Shown here in pieces: positions 8,100 through 17,900 of a stretch of DNA of 64,000 nt. Position numbers and translations under genes: made by a program. Below the pieces are notes generated by a model. That model had not been told where the DNA came from and made no database searches. It worked only from the letters and a program-made list of their open reading frames with translations. Location: NCBI GenBank assembly GCA_024685775.1, contig JAIKVL010000032.1, positions 59,434 to 123,433 of the forward strand. Direction: 5' to 3'. This DNA is from Clostridia bacterium. GTDB lineage: Bacteria; Bacillota; Clostridia; Christensenellales; CAG-1252. How positions within the stretch are numbered: position 1 is the first letter of the stretch; every line of letters begins with the position of its first letter.

Positions 8100-9392
8100 T
8101 TAGCCCTTGTTGCGCTTCAAAACTTTCGCGCGTTGCAACGTTTTTTCGAAACCGTTCGAAGAGGGTTCGTAAAAAGTCTCGTCTTTGATCGCGTCGGGCA
8201 AATATTGTTGCTCGACCCAACCGCCGAAAGAATGCGGATACTTATATCCTTCGATCTTTTCCTGCTTATAGTTCGCGTCCTTCAAATGTTTCGGGACGAT
8301 ATCGCCGTAGGTCTTTTCCACCGCGTCGTGAGCGGAATAGAGCGCGCGAACGACGGAATTGCTTTTCGAAGCTTCGCAGACGTAGATAATCGCTTCGGTC
8401 AAAGGAATTCTTCCCTCGGGAAGTCCGATATTCTGCATCGCGGTCAAAGCCGAGATCGCAATCGTCAAGGCGTAAGGATCCGCCATACCGACGTCCTCCG
8501 CCGAATGGACGACGAGCCGACGGCACACGAGGAGCGGATCGCACCCCGAGGAGATCAAACGCTCCATCCAATAGACGGCGGCGTCCGCGTCGCTTCCGCG
8601 GAGAGATTTGCAAAAAGCGGAGATCATATCGTAATAGGTGCTTTCGTCGATCGCAAGATACTTCTTTTGGACGGACTGCGAAGCGATCTCTTTCGTGATC
8701 GTTACAACGCCGTTATTATCCGGAGGGGTCGTTATGACCGCGAGTTCGAGGGCGTTATAAGCGATGCGGAGATCTCCGTCGGAAGCATAGGCGAAATGCT
8801 CGAAAACGCCGTCTTCGACTTTTACGTTATAGCTTTTCAACCCGCGCTCGTCCGAAAGAGACAAGCGAAGCGCGTTTACGATCTCTTCGGAAGAAAGCGG
8901 CTTGAACTCAAACAAGCGGCATCTCGAAACGATCGCTTTCGTCATCGCGATAAAGGGGTTCTCCGTCGTCGAGCCGATAAAGGTGATGACGCCCTCTTCG
9001 ATCGCGGAAAGCATACAATCGGATTGCGCTTTACTCCAACGGTGACACTCGTCGAGAAGAAGATAGGTCTTCGTCCCGTACATTTTCAAACGCGCGCGCG
9101 CTTCGTCGATGACTTTTTTCGCGTCCGCGACGCCGCTCGAAACGGCGTTCAACTTTTCGAAATGAGATTTCGTCGTCTCAGCGATGATATTCGCGAGGCT
9201 GGTTTTTCCCGAACCGGGAACGCCGTAAAAAATGCAACTGCCGAGCCGATCCGCCGCGATCGCGCGGCGAAGAAGAGTTCCTTCTCCGACGATATGTTTT
9301 TGCCCGATAAACTCGGAAAGAGTCCGAGGGCGCATTCTCTCGGCGAGCGGTTTGGCTTGATCGGCGTTTGAAGTAAAATCAAATAAATCCAT
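8100..9392 (-). CDS. rarA: Replication-associated recombination protein A (RarA/MgsA AAA+ ATPase)
   Basis: 430 residues from the ATG at 9392, opening MDLFDFTSNADQAKPLAERMRP and LSEFIGQKHIVGEG, the RarA N-terminus. An upstream in-frame ATG at 9569 adds 59 residues unlike the family and lying inside the previous gene, so I reject it. Walker A is FYGVPGSGKTSLANI, Walker B TYLLLDECHRW, sensor 1 IGSTTENP, and the C-terminal tetramerisation part includes EDVGMADPYAL and KYPHSFGGWVEQQYLPD. RarA acts at stalled replication forks. No Shine-Dalgarno: a promoter at 9399-9427 makes a leaderless mRNA likely. Confidence 0.95.
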   Translation of the reverse strand: MDLFDFTSNADQAKPLAERMRPRTLSEFIGQKHIVGEGTLLRRAIAADRLGSCIFYGVPGSGKTSLANIIAETTKSHFEKLNAVSSGVADAKKVIDEARARLKMYGTKTYLLLDECHRWSKAQSDCMLSAIEEGVITFIGSTTENPFIAMTKAIVSRCRLFEFKPLSSEEIVNALRLSLSDERGLKSYNVKVEDGVFEHFAYASDGDLRIAYNALELAVITTPPDNNGVVTITKEIASQSVQKKYLAIDESTYYDMISAFCKSLRGSDADAAVYWMERLISSGCDPLLVCRRLVVHSAEDVGMADPYALTIAISALTAMQNIGLPEGRIPLTEAIIYVCEASKSNSVVRALYSAHDAVEKTYGDIVPKHLKDANYKQEKIEGYKYPHSFGGWVEQQYLPDAIKDETFYEPSSNGFEKTLQRAKVLKRNKG

Positions 9393-9398
9393 AGAAAT

Positions 9399-9427
9399 AT
9401 CATACCACGCCTCCGATCTTTTATCAA
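9399..9427 (-). promoter_or_regulatory. Promoter of rarA, leaderless geometry
   Basis: Minus strand: -35 TTGATA (9422-9427), 17-base spacer, extended -10 TGG-TATGAT (hexamer 9399-9404), six bases (ATTTCT), then ATG at 9392. It lies wholly in the 46-base gap after the glucan synthase stop. Confidence 0.7.
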
Positions 9428-9438
9428 GAGATTCCGCG

Positions 9439-12400
9439 TTAAACGAAGGTGACTTCGATCTTTTCTTCCGCCCGGCACTCGGAAAGCGGAACGAACGCGA
9501 CTTCTTTTCCGCGAAACAGGAGCGAGGGTTTCCCGCCGCGGCGATAATTCGCCTCGATCTTGACCCCACCGAGATCGATTCGGACGGTCAACGCTCCGAA
9601 AGCGGCGGGCAAACACGGCTTGAAGTACAGCCGATCGCCTCGCTTTTTGATCCCGAAAAAGTCTTCGGTCAGCGTGTATTTGAGCCAAGCCGCGCTTCCC
9701 GTGTACCAAGTCCAACCCGCTCTTCCCGCGTACGGCTCCGCGCCGTAGACGTCTCCCGCGAGGACGTAGGGTTCGCCTTTATAGACCTCCGCGCCCTTTT
9801 TCGTCTTCGCCCGAAGGATAGGATTGAGGCTTCGGATCGCGCGATACGCTTCCTCCGCTTTTCCGCATTCCAAGAGAGCCTTGACGTACCAAACCGCGGC
9901 GTGCGTATATTGTCCGCCGTTTTCGCGAACTCCCTTCGGATAAGCGGAGATATAGCCGAAATTCGAAGTTTCGTCGAAAGGCGGCGCGGAGAGTTTAACG
10001 ATCCCGTTCGACGGATCGACGAGTTCTTTCGCGCTGCCCAGCGCGGTCTCGGCGTCCGCTCTCGGGGTCGCTTCGGAAAGGATCGCCCAAGTCTGCGGAT
10101 TCAAAGCGATCGTACATTTCGGCGTGGTTTTATAACCGAGCCACTCCCCGCCGTCCGTAAAACACAGGGGATATCTGCCGCCCTTAAACAAAGGTTTTAA
10201 AGCCGCGAAAAGTTTTTCCGTTTCTCTTTTCAGTTCACGCGCCGTCTCTTCCTCGAAAAACGGCAAACACTTTTTAATGCAGGCATAGGCGAATTCCGTC
10301 AGCCAAACGCTTTCGCCGCGCCCTTTTTCACCCACGCGATCGAGTCCGTCGTTCCAATCGCCCGTTCCGATCTTCAAAAGTCCGTGTTCGCCGTAGGAAA
10401 GAGAGACGCGGATCGCGCGAAGAAGATGCTCGCGAAGCGGCGCGCTCGATCCGACGAGCGGGATCTCATAGCGGCTTTGCTCCCCCTCATTGAGCGGATC
10501 GGAAGAAAGGAACGGAACGATTTCGTCGAGGATCGAAAGGTCGCCCGTAACGGAAACGTATTTTTCGGTCACGAAGCAAAGCCAAAGTCGATCGTCGGAA
10601 ATGCGCGTTCGAACGCCCGTCCTCGGCGAATGCCACCAATGCTGGACGTCGCCATCTTCGAACTGATGCGACGCGGCGAGCAGGATCTGTTCGCGCGCCC
10701 TCGCCGGACAAGAGATCAAAAGGGACAAAACGTCTTGCAGTTGGTCGCGAAACCCAAACGCGCCGCTGACTTGATACAGACCCGCCTTCGCGTTCAAGCG
10801 AGCGCTTTGCACCTGATACGGCAACGAAAAATTATACAACCGGTCGAGCGCAGGATCGGAAGAAGAAACCGTGATCGCGTTTCGAAAAATATCCGAAAGC
10901 GTTTTCGCGCTGGATAAGGGCAAATCTTTCTCGGAAATCGTTTGATCGGACGAAGAGATCGCAAATCGAAACGCGCCCTTTTCAAGCGGTTTGCAGAAAG
11001 TAAAGACGAAGGGTTCGCCCGACGCTTTCGGGAGATCGACCGTCGCGTCGCCGCCGAGCGCATAGACGAAAATGCTTTTTCCGTTGCTTGCGTTCGTCAG
11101 CTTGATCTTCTCATCGATCCGTTCGGAAAAGATCGCATCCGAACCGCGCCACCCGAGCGCGGGTATAAGCTCGAAGGACAATCGGATTTCCTTCCGAGGG
11201 TCGGAAGACAAAACGATCTCGAAAATCTTCGTCTCTCCGCTTTGGACGGGAAAGACGTTTATCTTCACGAACGCGCCCGAGATCTCGCGGGAAAAACCGC
11301 TCGATCCGATCGAATGAACGCAGGAAAACGAAGAAAGCGAATAAGTCTTTCCGTCCGAAGACAAAAGGACGGTTTCGGGAGAAGCATCCGAGATTGCATC
11401 GCCGAACCAAACGGAGAGTTTATCCTCTCTGGAATTTTCGCCGAACGAAAAACCACCGCCGCTTTCGGTAAGGACGAATCCGCCTTTTTTCGCGCCGACG
11501 ACGTTTGCATAGGGTAAAAGGGTCTTTTTGCCAAACGGGCGGACTTCATATCCGCTTTCCGAAAATCCGCCCTCTCCGCTCTCCTCGACCAACCGGAAGG
11601 CGGCGGACGAATCGTTTCTTTCGAAAACCCTCGGGAGTTTCGGAAACCCTCTTCGCTCTTCTGTTTTCGTAGGATAGCGAACGCACGCGCATTTCTCGAA
11701 ATCCTTCCCTTCTTCGACCGAAAAGACCGAGACTTTCGGATGACTTGCCGTTATTCCTCGGACAAACGACAATCCGTCCGCGCCCGCCCCGCCGACGTTC
11801 TCCGCAGTAACCACGAGCTTATGATCGATCCCGCAGGACACGAGCAACACCGAAGCCTCGACAAACCGCTCGACGACCTCCTTTTTCCATCCTTTATCCA
11901 GACGATAATACGCGATCTTTTCTTCGGGCGAAACGGAGAGCGCGGCAAGCTTATCCTTCAAAAGAAAGCGCATTCGGATCGCATCGTTCGACGGACGAGA
12001 GAAAAGAAGTTTGCTTCCGAGATCGGAGACTTCCGAAAGATCGATCCTTTTTTCTTTCGATCGCCCGAGGAGATCCAACGCGCCCGCGGGAAAGGCAAGC
12101 GAGAGTCTTTCCGCTTTGTTTTTTACTTCCTCTTCCCCTTTCGCCGCAAGCATAAAAACGTAAATCGAGCGTTTGGAATGCGGGCGAACGGTCACTTCAC
12201 CGCAAAAGGCAAAGCAAGGATATAAAACGTCGCCGAACGGCGGCGCAAGATCTCGTTTGACGCCCTCCGCAGTGTCCTCGATCCCATCCCGCCCCGGGAC
12301 GTTATATCGGTTCGTGTTGAAAATGAGATTTTCCAATCCTTTGACCGTAAGGGACGAGGCGATCTCCGTTTCACAGCGCGCGTTCGTCCGTTTCGCATAG

Positions 12401-15400
12401 ACGGTCTCGCCCTCTCTTCTCGTCGAAACGAACAGATCGGAAAATGCGGGATGGGAATCGTAAGCGTCCGTCCCGTTCAGTTGTAGATCGAGAAAACCGG
12501 AGACCGTGACTTTTCGATCTTCGTCACCGTCGTTTACGACCGTCAATTTCCGCATTTCTCCGTTATAACCCGACAAAAGATACGTTTCGAGTGAAACTCC
12601 GCGATTTTCGTTTTCATACGTTACGCCGCCGCTCGAAAAAATCGCTCGGACGTCTTTTTCACACAAAGGATAAAAGGTCGGAGAAAAGATCTCCCCGTTC
12701 TCCTTGATTTGAAAGAAAAAACCGCCCTTTTCGGGTCGATAAGAAGAAAACTTATTGACGCGCTTCCCGTCAAAACAGGAAAAACTTCGACCGAGCGAAT
12801 CCGAGACGATCGAATACGAACCGTCCTTCGCGGCGTAAACGGAAGCGGGCTCTTCGGGCGAAAAAGAAAGCGATTCTTTCATGGGAGAGCGGTCGGCGCA
12901 AATCGAGACCCTCATCGGTTGTTTCGACGAGACGTTCTCTTCGGCAAGCAAAAGAGCGACGGAAGCGTTCTCGACGCGCTCGTTAAAGAGTCGGACGACG
13001 GCGTCCCCCGTCAAGGCGTTCGTGATCGCGGCGAGGCTCATCCCCTGATGATGGGTCATAAAAGTTCGAACGACCGCGCCGCCCGCGTCGAAATCAATGG
13101 ATTCGTAAAAACCGAACTTTCCTCGTAAGCCCAATTTTTCGAGATTTTCGAGGTTCGAAACGCAAGCGCGCGGATTGCAAGGAAGATAGAGAAAGGTCGC
13201 GTAAGGCGCGATCACGTTCGCGCATTCTTCGGAAAGAGCGAGAGAATTTACCCCGATCGCTTTATACTTATACGCCGTCGCGTCGTTAAAATCGTGATAG
13301 GCGCATTCCGATCGCCCGAACACGCCTTCTACCCGATCGTCGAATTGCGCGGCAAACGATTTTATTTCCTGAACGCCGAGAAACGCGTCCTTCGGCGCTT
13401 TCATAAACAGTCTGGGAAGCATATACTCGAAAGCCGTTCCGCTCCAAGACAAAAGCGTGTTCCCGCGCAGCGAAGAGCAATCCCTTCCGAGGGAAAAATA
13501 GCAAGTCGGATCCACGCCCTGCTCGATCAAAAACGCGTAAGCGAGCCTCGATTCGGAAGCAAGAAGATCGTATCTTCCGTACAGACGATCTTCGGGAACG
13601 TTTTTCGAGATCGCGAGGAGTTTATCGGTCTTATCGAAAAGCGCGGTAAAGTCCGCCGAACGGATCGCGGCGTCGATCCGAGAAGCGAGGTCGAACGCTT
13701 TCTCTTCTTTCGCGAACGCCCAGACGACCGATAAACACGCGAGATAATTCGCGCTGTCCACGGAAGAGACGACGCGCGGAGCTTTTACTTCGAGCGTCTT
13801 TACGTCATACCAGTTATAAAGGTGACCTTTCCACGTTTCGAGTTTTTCCGTTTGATCGAAGATCCGCTTTATCCGTTCGAGAGCGGTCTTTCGGTCGACG
13901 AGAGAAAGGAGCGCGGCGCAAACTTCCGAGAGCATCCAAAAGCCGAGATTCGTCGGAGAAGTCATATTCGCTTTGGTCTCAAACGGATAATATTGATAAT
14001 TGTCCGGGATCAAACCGTCTTCGCTTTGCTCGGAAAAATAGGAATAAATATCCTTTGCGTAAGAAAGAAGGACGTTCTTTTCCTTTTCTTCGAGCGGTTT
14101 TTCTTTTCGATCCTTTCCGCAAAGGATCAGGAAAAACAGATAAACGGAAAATAGAAACGCATAGAGCGTAAACCAGACGTTTCCGAGGGCGAGAACGAGC
14201 GCGGCGGACAGAATCACCGAAGGAAGCGCGATTCTTGCTCCGTCCGCAAAGCCGCCCGCTTTTTGCGTTTTTCGAAAGGGCGTCCATTGAAGCAGCGTCT
14301 TACTGCGCGTCGCCATTTTGAAAACGGTTGCGAAAAACAAATACGCTCCGTTCAACGCTCGAAACGGCGCGAGAAACAATCGCTCCGCGAGATTTCCGAT
14401 CGAAAACGAAACGGCGGTCAAGACGTAGCGAAGCCGCACTCTTCCGAAAACCGAACGAAAGGACGCGACGAGCGCATAAACGTGGGCGAATAACAGGATC
14501 GAAAGCGCGTAAAACAGCATAAAATGAGCGTTCAGAAAGAGCGCGACGACGGCGAGCGTAAAGAGACAAGCGTCGGAAAAGACCGAGAAGCCGTTGATAA
14601 ACAAAACGAGCTTATAGATCGGCGCGATCGGATTTACGATCCGCTCTCCGCTTTTCTTTCGAATCTTCGGGCAAAGCGCGTACGGAAGCAGTTGAACGTC
14701 GCCTCTTTGCCAACGGGATTCCCGCATAACGTCGGCGGCAAAGGTTTTTGGCGCGTCTTCGTAAACGCACCGCTTAACCGTCGAAGAGCGAAGGACCGCT
14801 CCCTCGATCACGTCGTGACTTAAAATTTTGCCGTCGGGGAAGAAATCCGATAGTTTCCGAACGTACGGCTCGATGCGAACGATCGCTTTTCCGGAATAGC
14901 TCGCCGCGTCGAATCGATCCGCGTAAAAATCGCTGTAAAAAGGATAGGCTTCGATTGCGCAGGAACGAGAATATTTTTCGGAATAGAAAGTCGTCAGCGA
15001 ATAGCGATTCACCTTTCCGCCGAACGTCAAAAGATCGTATTCGGCGTTCAAAGGATGGCTCAAAGCAAGGATGGAAGCTTTGATCGTCCCGGGAAGGACG
15101 GCGCTGTCATCATCCAGCAAGACGGCGAAGACGCCCTGCGGAGGATCGCCGAAAAGATCGAATTTCGAAAAATCCGACTTCAAAACGGCGGATAAAAAAG
15201 AAAGCAAAGCGCCGCGTTTTCTCTCGTAGGCAACCCACTTCCCCCCGATCTTCTCCCGATGACGGATCAAGACGGAAACGCGCGGCGGCAACTCCTTTTC
15301 TCGCAAATACGAAAGCAGTTTTTCATCTCTTTCCGTTCGCGAAGCGTCACTCTCGGGGAAATCCGCCACGACGGAATATGCGACGTTTTCATCCGTGCAA

Positions 15401-16764
15401 GTCGCCGCTATGATCGAGATATGTCGGATCGCTTCGTCGATATCCTTTTCGGACGAGAGAAACCTTGACACGGCAACGACGGTTTTGCACTTCTCGGGCA
15501 GAACTTCGTAGTCCATTTGCGGCACGGGGCGTTTTACGCCTGCGGCGGATAAAAACCTCTTGATCAAGTATTCGACGGGGTGCAATGCCGCGATAAACAG
15601 CGGCAAAACGGCAAAATAGGAAAATACCGTTCGAAGAAAATAGGCGGGAAACGCCGCGACAAGCAAAGAGATTCCGAGCACAGCGGTCGCGTAGCCGCCC
15701 TGCACTTTTCTTTTATCGAGCGGCGGTTTTTCGGTCTTGCCCGTTTTCAGATACTCTTTTACGCTCGCTTCGCATTTGTACAAAACCGTTCCAAAGTGGA
15801 CGTCCCATTCCTTCGCGAGAAAGAGCGACGCGCGCGCGACGACGCTTTCGGTCGTTTGAAGTTTTCTCGCCGTCTCGAAAGTTACGGAAAGATAATCTTT
15901 TCGGGCGGCGTCGGACATCGAGCGATAGTCTTCGTCTTCCGAATAAATCTCGTTGATCTTCGAAAGCGAAACGAAACTTTCGTCCGGAAACGTCCTCAAT
16001 AAATCTCTGAGCGCGTTTACGGCGGTCGCCGAAATATGCTCGTTCGCCGCCAGATCGTTCTCGAATCCGAGTCTCGCGCCGTCGAAATCGATTTCGGGAT
16101 GCGCGCGCTCGACTGCTTTGATTTGCTCTCCGCGAAAAGTCGCGTAATAAAAAAGATAACTGTCCGAAAGGCGATACTTCGAATTGAATTTCGGTTTTTC
16201 CGCGCGCACGCGATTCCCGTAATACCGAACGGAACGGACGAATATTTCCGACAGTTCGAGCAAAAGTCGGTACGCGATCGCGTCGCGGAGAGCGGTAAGC
16301 TCTGGATAGGTTAAGGGCGTAACGATCGAAAAAGTCCGAACGACGTTCTCGATCTTTTCCCTCGTCAAAAGATCCCCCGAATATCGAACGATAAAATCGG
16401 CGAGAACGCAAACGCGCGGCGCGCCGTCCGTGTGTGGCAACGAGACGAAATCCGCGGCTCGAACGCGCTTCAAAGAGCCGTACAGCAACCGATAATTTTC
16501 AAGAATCCATTTCTCGAAAGGGTACAAATCCAAGCCGCGACCCTTCTTCCGAAGAACGGTTCGATAGCATTGTCTCAAAGAAAAAGCGATCGGAAAGACG
16601 GAGACCCCCGCCCCTCCGCTTTTTACGTTTCGAAGGGATTTCGCAAGAAAATTCAGCGTTCGGACGGCGTCTTCGTCCGATTCGATCTTCCCGTACTCGT
16701 ACGTTCTTTTCGAAAAGAGTTTCGTTAAGAAATACAAAAGCTTATTCGCAAGATAGAAAATCAT
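9439..16764 (-). CDS. Cyclic beta-1,2-glucan synthase-like protein (GT84, central transglycosylase region, GH94)
   Basis: 2441 residues, the largest gene here. Seen in order: a helical N-terminal part to about 350; transmembrane segments about 356-400; a GT84-like glycosyltransferase with a DDDS nucleotide-sugar site at 551-554, HDVIEG and RWQRGD; more membrane segments about 705-770 and 840-880; a central alpha/alpha-barrel region with SWSGTAFEYMLPRLF and THHQGMS near 1237-1243; then a C-terminal GH94-like part with GAFGFRDQLQD, DVQHWWH and TGDWNDGLD (catalytic Asp near 2139). This is the architecture of cyclic beta-1,2-glucan synthases (Brucella Cgs, about 2860 residues), in which GT84 elongates from UDP-glucose, the middle domain (GH189 in characterised members) cyclises and GH94 trims by phosphorolysis. 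It is monocistronic. Cyclic versus linear product is inference. Confidence 0.88.
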   Translation of the reverse strand: MIFYLANKLLYFLTKLFSKRTYEYGKIESDEDAVRTLNFLAKSLRNVKSGGAGVSVFPIAFSLRQCYRTVLRKKGRGLDLYPFEKWILENYRLLYGSLKRVRAADFVSLPHTDGAPRVCVLADFIVRYSGDLLTREKIENVVRTFSIVTPLTYPELTALRDAIAYRLLLELSEIFVRSVRYYGNRVRAEKPKFNSKYRLSDSYLFYYATFRGEQIKAVERAHPEIDFDGARLGFENDLAANEHISATAVNALRDLLRTFPDESFVSLSKINEIYSEDEDYRSMSDAARKDYLSVTFETARKLQTTESVVARASLFLAKEWDVHFGTVLYKCEASVKEYLKTGKTEKPPLDKRKVQGGYATAVLGISLLVAAFPAYFLRTVFSYFAVLPLFIAALHPVEYLIKRFLSAAGVKRPVPQMDYEVLPEKCKTVVAVSRFLSSEKDIDEAIRHISIIAATCTDENVAYSVVADFPESDASRTERDEKLLSYLREKELPPRVSVLIRHREKIGGKWVAYERKRGALLSFLSAVLKSDFSKFDLFGDPPQGVFAVLLDDDSAVLPGTIKASILALSHPLNAEYDLLTFGGKVNRYSLTTFYSEKYSRSCAIEAYPFYSDFYADRFDAASYSGKAIVRIEPYVRKLSDFFPDGKILSHDVIEGAVLRSSTVKRCVYEDAPKTFAADVMRESRWQRGDVQLLPYALCPKIRKKSGERIVNPIAPIYKLVLFINGFSVFSDACLFTLAVVALFLNAHFMLFYALSILLFAHVYALVASFRSVFGRVRLRYVLTAVSFSIGNLAERLFLAPFRALNGAYLFFATVFKMATRSKTLLQWTPFRKTQKAGGFADGARIALPSVILSAALVLALGNVWFTLYAFLFSVYLFFLILCGKDRKEKPLEEKEKNVLLSYAKDIYSYFSEQSEDGLIPDNYQYYPFETKANMTSPTNLGFWMLSEVCAALLSLVDRKTALERIKRIFDQTEKLETWKGHLYNWYDVKTLEVKAPRVVSSVDSANYLACLSVVWAFAKEEKAFDLASRIDAAIRSADFTALFDKTDKLLAISKNVPEDRLYGRYDLLASESRLAYAFLIEQGVDPTCYFSLGRDCSSLRGNTLLSWSGTAFEYMLPRLFMKAPKDAFLGVQEIKSFAAQFDDRVEGVFGRSECAYHDFNDATAYKYKAIGVNSLALSEECANVIAPYATFLYLPCNPRACVSNLENLEKLGLRGKFGFYESIDFDAGGAVVRTFMTHHQGMSLAAITNALTGDAVVRLFNERVENASVALLLAEENVSSKQPMRVSICADRSPMKESLSFSPEEPASVYAAKDGSYSIVSDSLGRSFSCFDGKRVNKFSSYRPEKGGFFFQIKENGEIFSPTFYPLCEKDVRAIFSSGGVTYENENRGVSLETYLLSGYNGEMRKLTVVNDGDEDRKVTVSGFLDLQLNGTDAYDSHPAFSDLFVSTRREGETVYAKRTNARCETEIASSLTVKGLENLIFNTNRYNVPGRDGIEDTAEGVKRDLAPPFGDVLYPCFAFCGEVTVRPHSKRSIYVFMLAAKGEEEVKNKAERLSLAFPAGALDLLGRSKEKRIDLSEVSDLGSKLLFSRPSNDAIRMRFLLKDKLAALSVSPEEKIAYYRLDKGWKKEVVERFVEASVLLVSCGIDHKLVVTAENVGGAGADGLSFVRGITASHPKVSVFSVEEGKDFEKCACVRYPTKTEERRGFPKLPRVFERNDSSAAFRLVEESGEGGFSESGYEVRPFGKKTLLPYANVVGAKKGGFVLTESGGGFSFGENSREDKLSVWFGDAISDASPETVLLSSDGKTYSLSSFSCVHSIGSSGFSREISGAFVKINVFPVQSGETKIFEIVLSSDPRKEIRLSFELIPALGWRGSDAIFSERIDEKIKLTNASNGKSIFVYALGGDATVDLPKASGEPFVFTFCKPLEKGAFRFAISSSDQTISEKDLPLSSAKTLSDIFRNAITVSSSDPALDRLYNFSLPYQVQSARLNAKAGLYQVSGAFGFRDQLQDVLSLLISCPARAREQILLAASHQFEDGDVQHWWHSPRTGVRTRISDDRLWLCFVTEKYVSVTGDLSILDEIVPFLSSDPLNEGEQSRYEIPLVGSSAPLREHLLRAIRVSLSYGEHGLLKIGTGDWNDGLDRVGEKGRGESVWLTEFAYACIKKCLPFFEEETARELKRETEKLFAALKPLFKGGRYPLCFTDGGEWLGYKTTPKCTIALNPQTWAILSEATPRADAETALGSAKELVDPSNGIVKLSAPPFDETSNFGYISAYPKGVRENGGQYTHAAVWYVKALLECGKAEEAYRAIRSLNPILRAKTKKGAEVYKGEPYVLAGDVYGAEPYAGRAGWTWYTGSAAWLKYTLTEDFFGIKKRGDRLYFKPCLPAAFGALTVRIDLGGVKIEANYRRGGKPSLLFRGKEVAFVPLSECRAEEKIEVTFV

Positions 16765-16801
16765 AAACGAAGTATTTACGATTTACGATCAAAATAATCA
16801 T

Positions 16802-16830
16802 TTGCAATCGGCGTTTCGAAGTGGTATAAT
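16802..16830 (+). promoter_or_regulatory. Promoter of rnpB
   Basis: Plus strand: -35 TTGCAA (16802-16807), 17-base spacer, perfect extended -10 TGG-TATAAT (hexamer 16825-16830). Start predicted at 16837, next to the first base of the RNase P RNA P1 helix. TTGCAA is a palindrome, so the same bases could serve as the -35 of a divergent promoter for the glucan synthase, although no good -10 is visible on that side. Confidence 0.85.
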
Positions 16831-16836
16831 GCAAAA

Positions 16837-17163
16837 CGTGAGTTAACCAGACGGTCGCATCGAAAGATGAGGAAAGTCCGAGCACCGCAGGACAGAGTGC
16901 CGGCTAACTACCGGTGGAGGCGACTTTAAGGAAAGTGCACAGAAATATACAGCCCGGTTTTCGCCGCGGCGATAGGTGAAATGGCGAGGTAAGAGCTCAC
17001 CGGCGCTTCGGTAACGAAGCGGCCAGGTAAACCCCACTTGGTGCAAGAGAGGATAGGTTTTAACGCGGTCCGCCACTATCCGACGTTCGCTTGAACGCGT
17101 AGGTAACTGCGCGTCTAGATAGATGACCGTTTAATACAGAACTCGGCTTACAGATTAACTCAC
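16837..17163 (+). ncRNA. rnpB: RNase P RNA (bacterial class)
   Basis: The catalytic RNA that matures tRNA 5' ends. Diagnostic conserved blocks are present in order: GAGGAAAGTCCG near 16869 (CR-I), ACAGAAA near 16938 (CR-II), GGTAAGAGCTCACCG near 16988 (CR-III), AAACCCCA near 17030 (the segment that pairs near the tRNA CCA region) and AGATAGATGACCG with ACAGAACTCGGCTTACAG near 17117-17154 (CR-V). The terminal P1 helix is perfect: GTGAGTTAA at 16838-16846 with TTAACTCAC at 17155-17163. About 327 bases. It has its own strong promoter and a terminator 7 bases downstream. Confidence 0.97.
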
Positions 17164-17169
17164 TTTTTC

Positions 17170-17198
17170 AAAAAACCTCGGAGTTTCCGAGGTTTTTT
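17170..17198. terminator. Bidirectional terminator between rnpB and sigK
   Basis: A 13-base perfect stem, AAAAAACCTCGGA (17170-17182) with TCCGAGGTTTTTT (17186-17198), and a 3-base loop. T-runs exist on both strands, so it can end rnpB (plus) and sigK (minus), whose stop codon is 3 bases away. Confidence 0.9.
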
Positions 17199-17200
17199 GC

Positions 17201-17899
17201 TTATCCTTCAATCCCTTGTTCGATCAAATATCCTTTGAGTTTTTGAAGGACTTTCGTCTCGATCCGAGAAATATAGGATCGGGAGATCCCGAGCCGTTTC
17301 GCGATCTCGCGCTGCGGAAGGACGTCCGCGCCGTCGAGCCCGTAACGGTATTTGATGATCGTGTATTCCCTTTCGTCCAAAACTTCCTTTACGATCTCGC
17401 CGAGTTGCTTTTCGGATTCCTTTTTCTCCACGATCTGCGCCACGTCGCCGTCCGGTTGCTCGATCGTCTCCATCAACGTGATCTCGTTTCCGTCTTTATC
17501 CGATCCGATCGAAGAAGTCAGCGAGACGCAAACGCGGTGCTTTTTATTCGCGCGTATCGCCATCAAAATCTCGTTTTCGATGCAGCGGGCGGCGTAGGTC
17601 GCGAATTGCGTCCCTTTATCGTATCGAAAAGTTCGGATCGCTTTCAAAAGACCGATCGAACCGATGCTGATCATATCCGACGGATCGAGCGCGTCGACGT
17701 ACTTTTTCGCGACGTGAACGACGAGGCGCATATTATGGGAAACGAGTTCGTCGCGCGCTTTCGGATCGCCCGCCGTATAACGCTCGAAACACGCCCTCTC
17801 TTCTTTCGCGGTAAACGGCTTCGGAAAAACATTGTTTTTCTCGATATAGCTCGTCAGACAAAACGCGCCCGATAACAGCGCGAGGATGCTCTCGATCAA
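17201..17899 (-). CDS. sigK: RNA polymerase sporulation sigma factor SigK (pro-form)
   Basis: Late mother-cell sigma factor. Region 2 contains LVSHNMRLVVHVAKKY, DMISIGSIGLLKAIRTF and FATYAARCIENEIL; region 4 has PQREIAKRLGISRSYISRIETKVL. The N-terminus IESILALLSGAFCLTSYIEKNNVFPKPFT matches the hydrophobic pro-sequence and the conserved NNxFPxP of SigK. I choose a TTG start at 17899 (232 residues) because GGAGGT lies 9 bases before it; an upstream TTG at 17944 has no such site. The gene is uninterrupted, with no skin-like element. A 12-base perfect inverted repeat covers the ribosome site (separate entry). SigE, which should activate it, is encoded 3.4 kb upstream in the same direction. Confidence 0.9.
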   Translation of the reverse strand: MIESILALLSGAFCLTSYIEKNNVFPKPFTAKEERACFERYTAGDPKARDELVSHNMRLVVHVAKKYVDALDPSDMISIGSIGLLKAIRTFRYDKGTQFATYAARCIENEILMAIRANKKHRVCVSLTSSIGSDKDGNEITLMETIEQPDGDVAQIVEKKESEKQLGEIVKEVLDEREYTIIKYRYGLDGADVLPQREIAKRLGISRSYISRIETKVLQKLKGYLIEQGIEG

Positions 17900-17900
17900 A

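Noticed and set aside
9393..9569. 59-codon N-terminal extension of rarA
   Set aside because: It overlaps the end of the glucan synthase in another frame, has no similarity to RarA, and the leaderless promoter points to 9392.
17201..17899. Possible skin-type interruption or truncation of sigK
   Set aside because: All sigma regions and the pro-sequence are in one frame; no recombinase or insertion is present.
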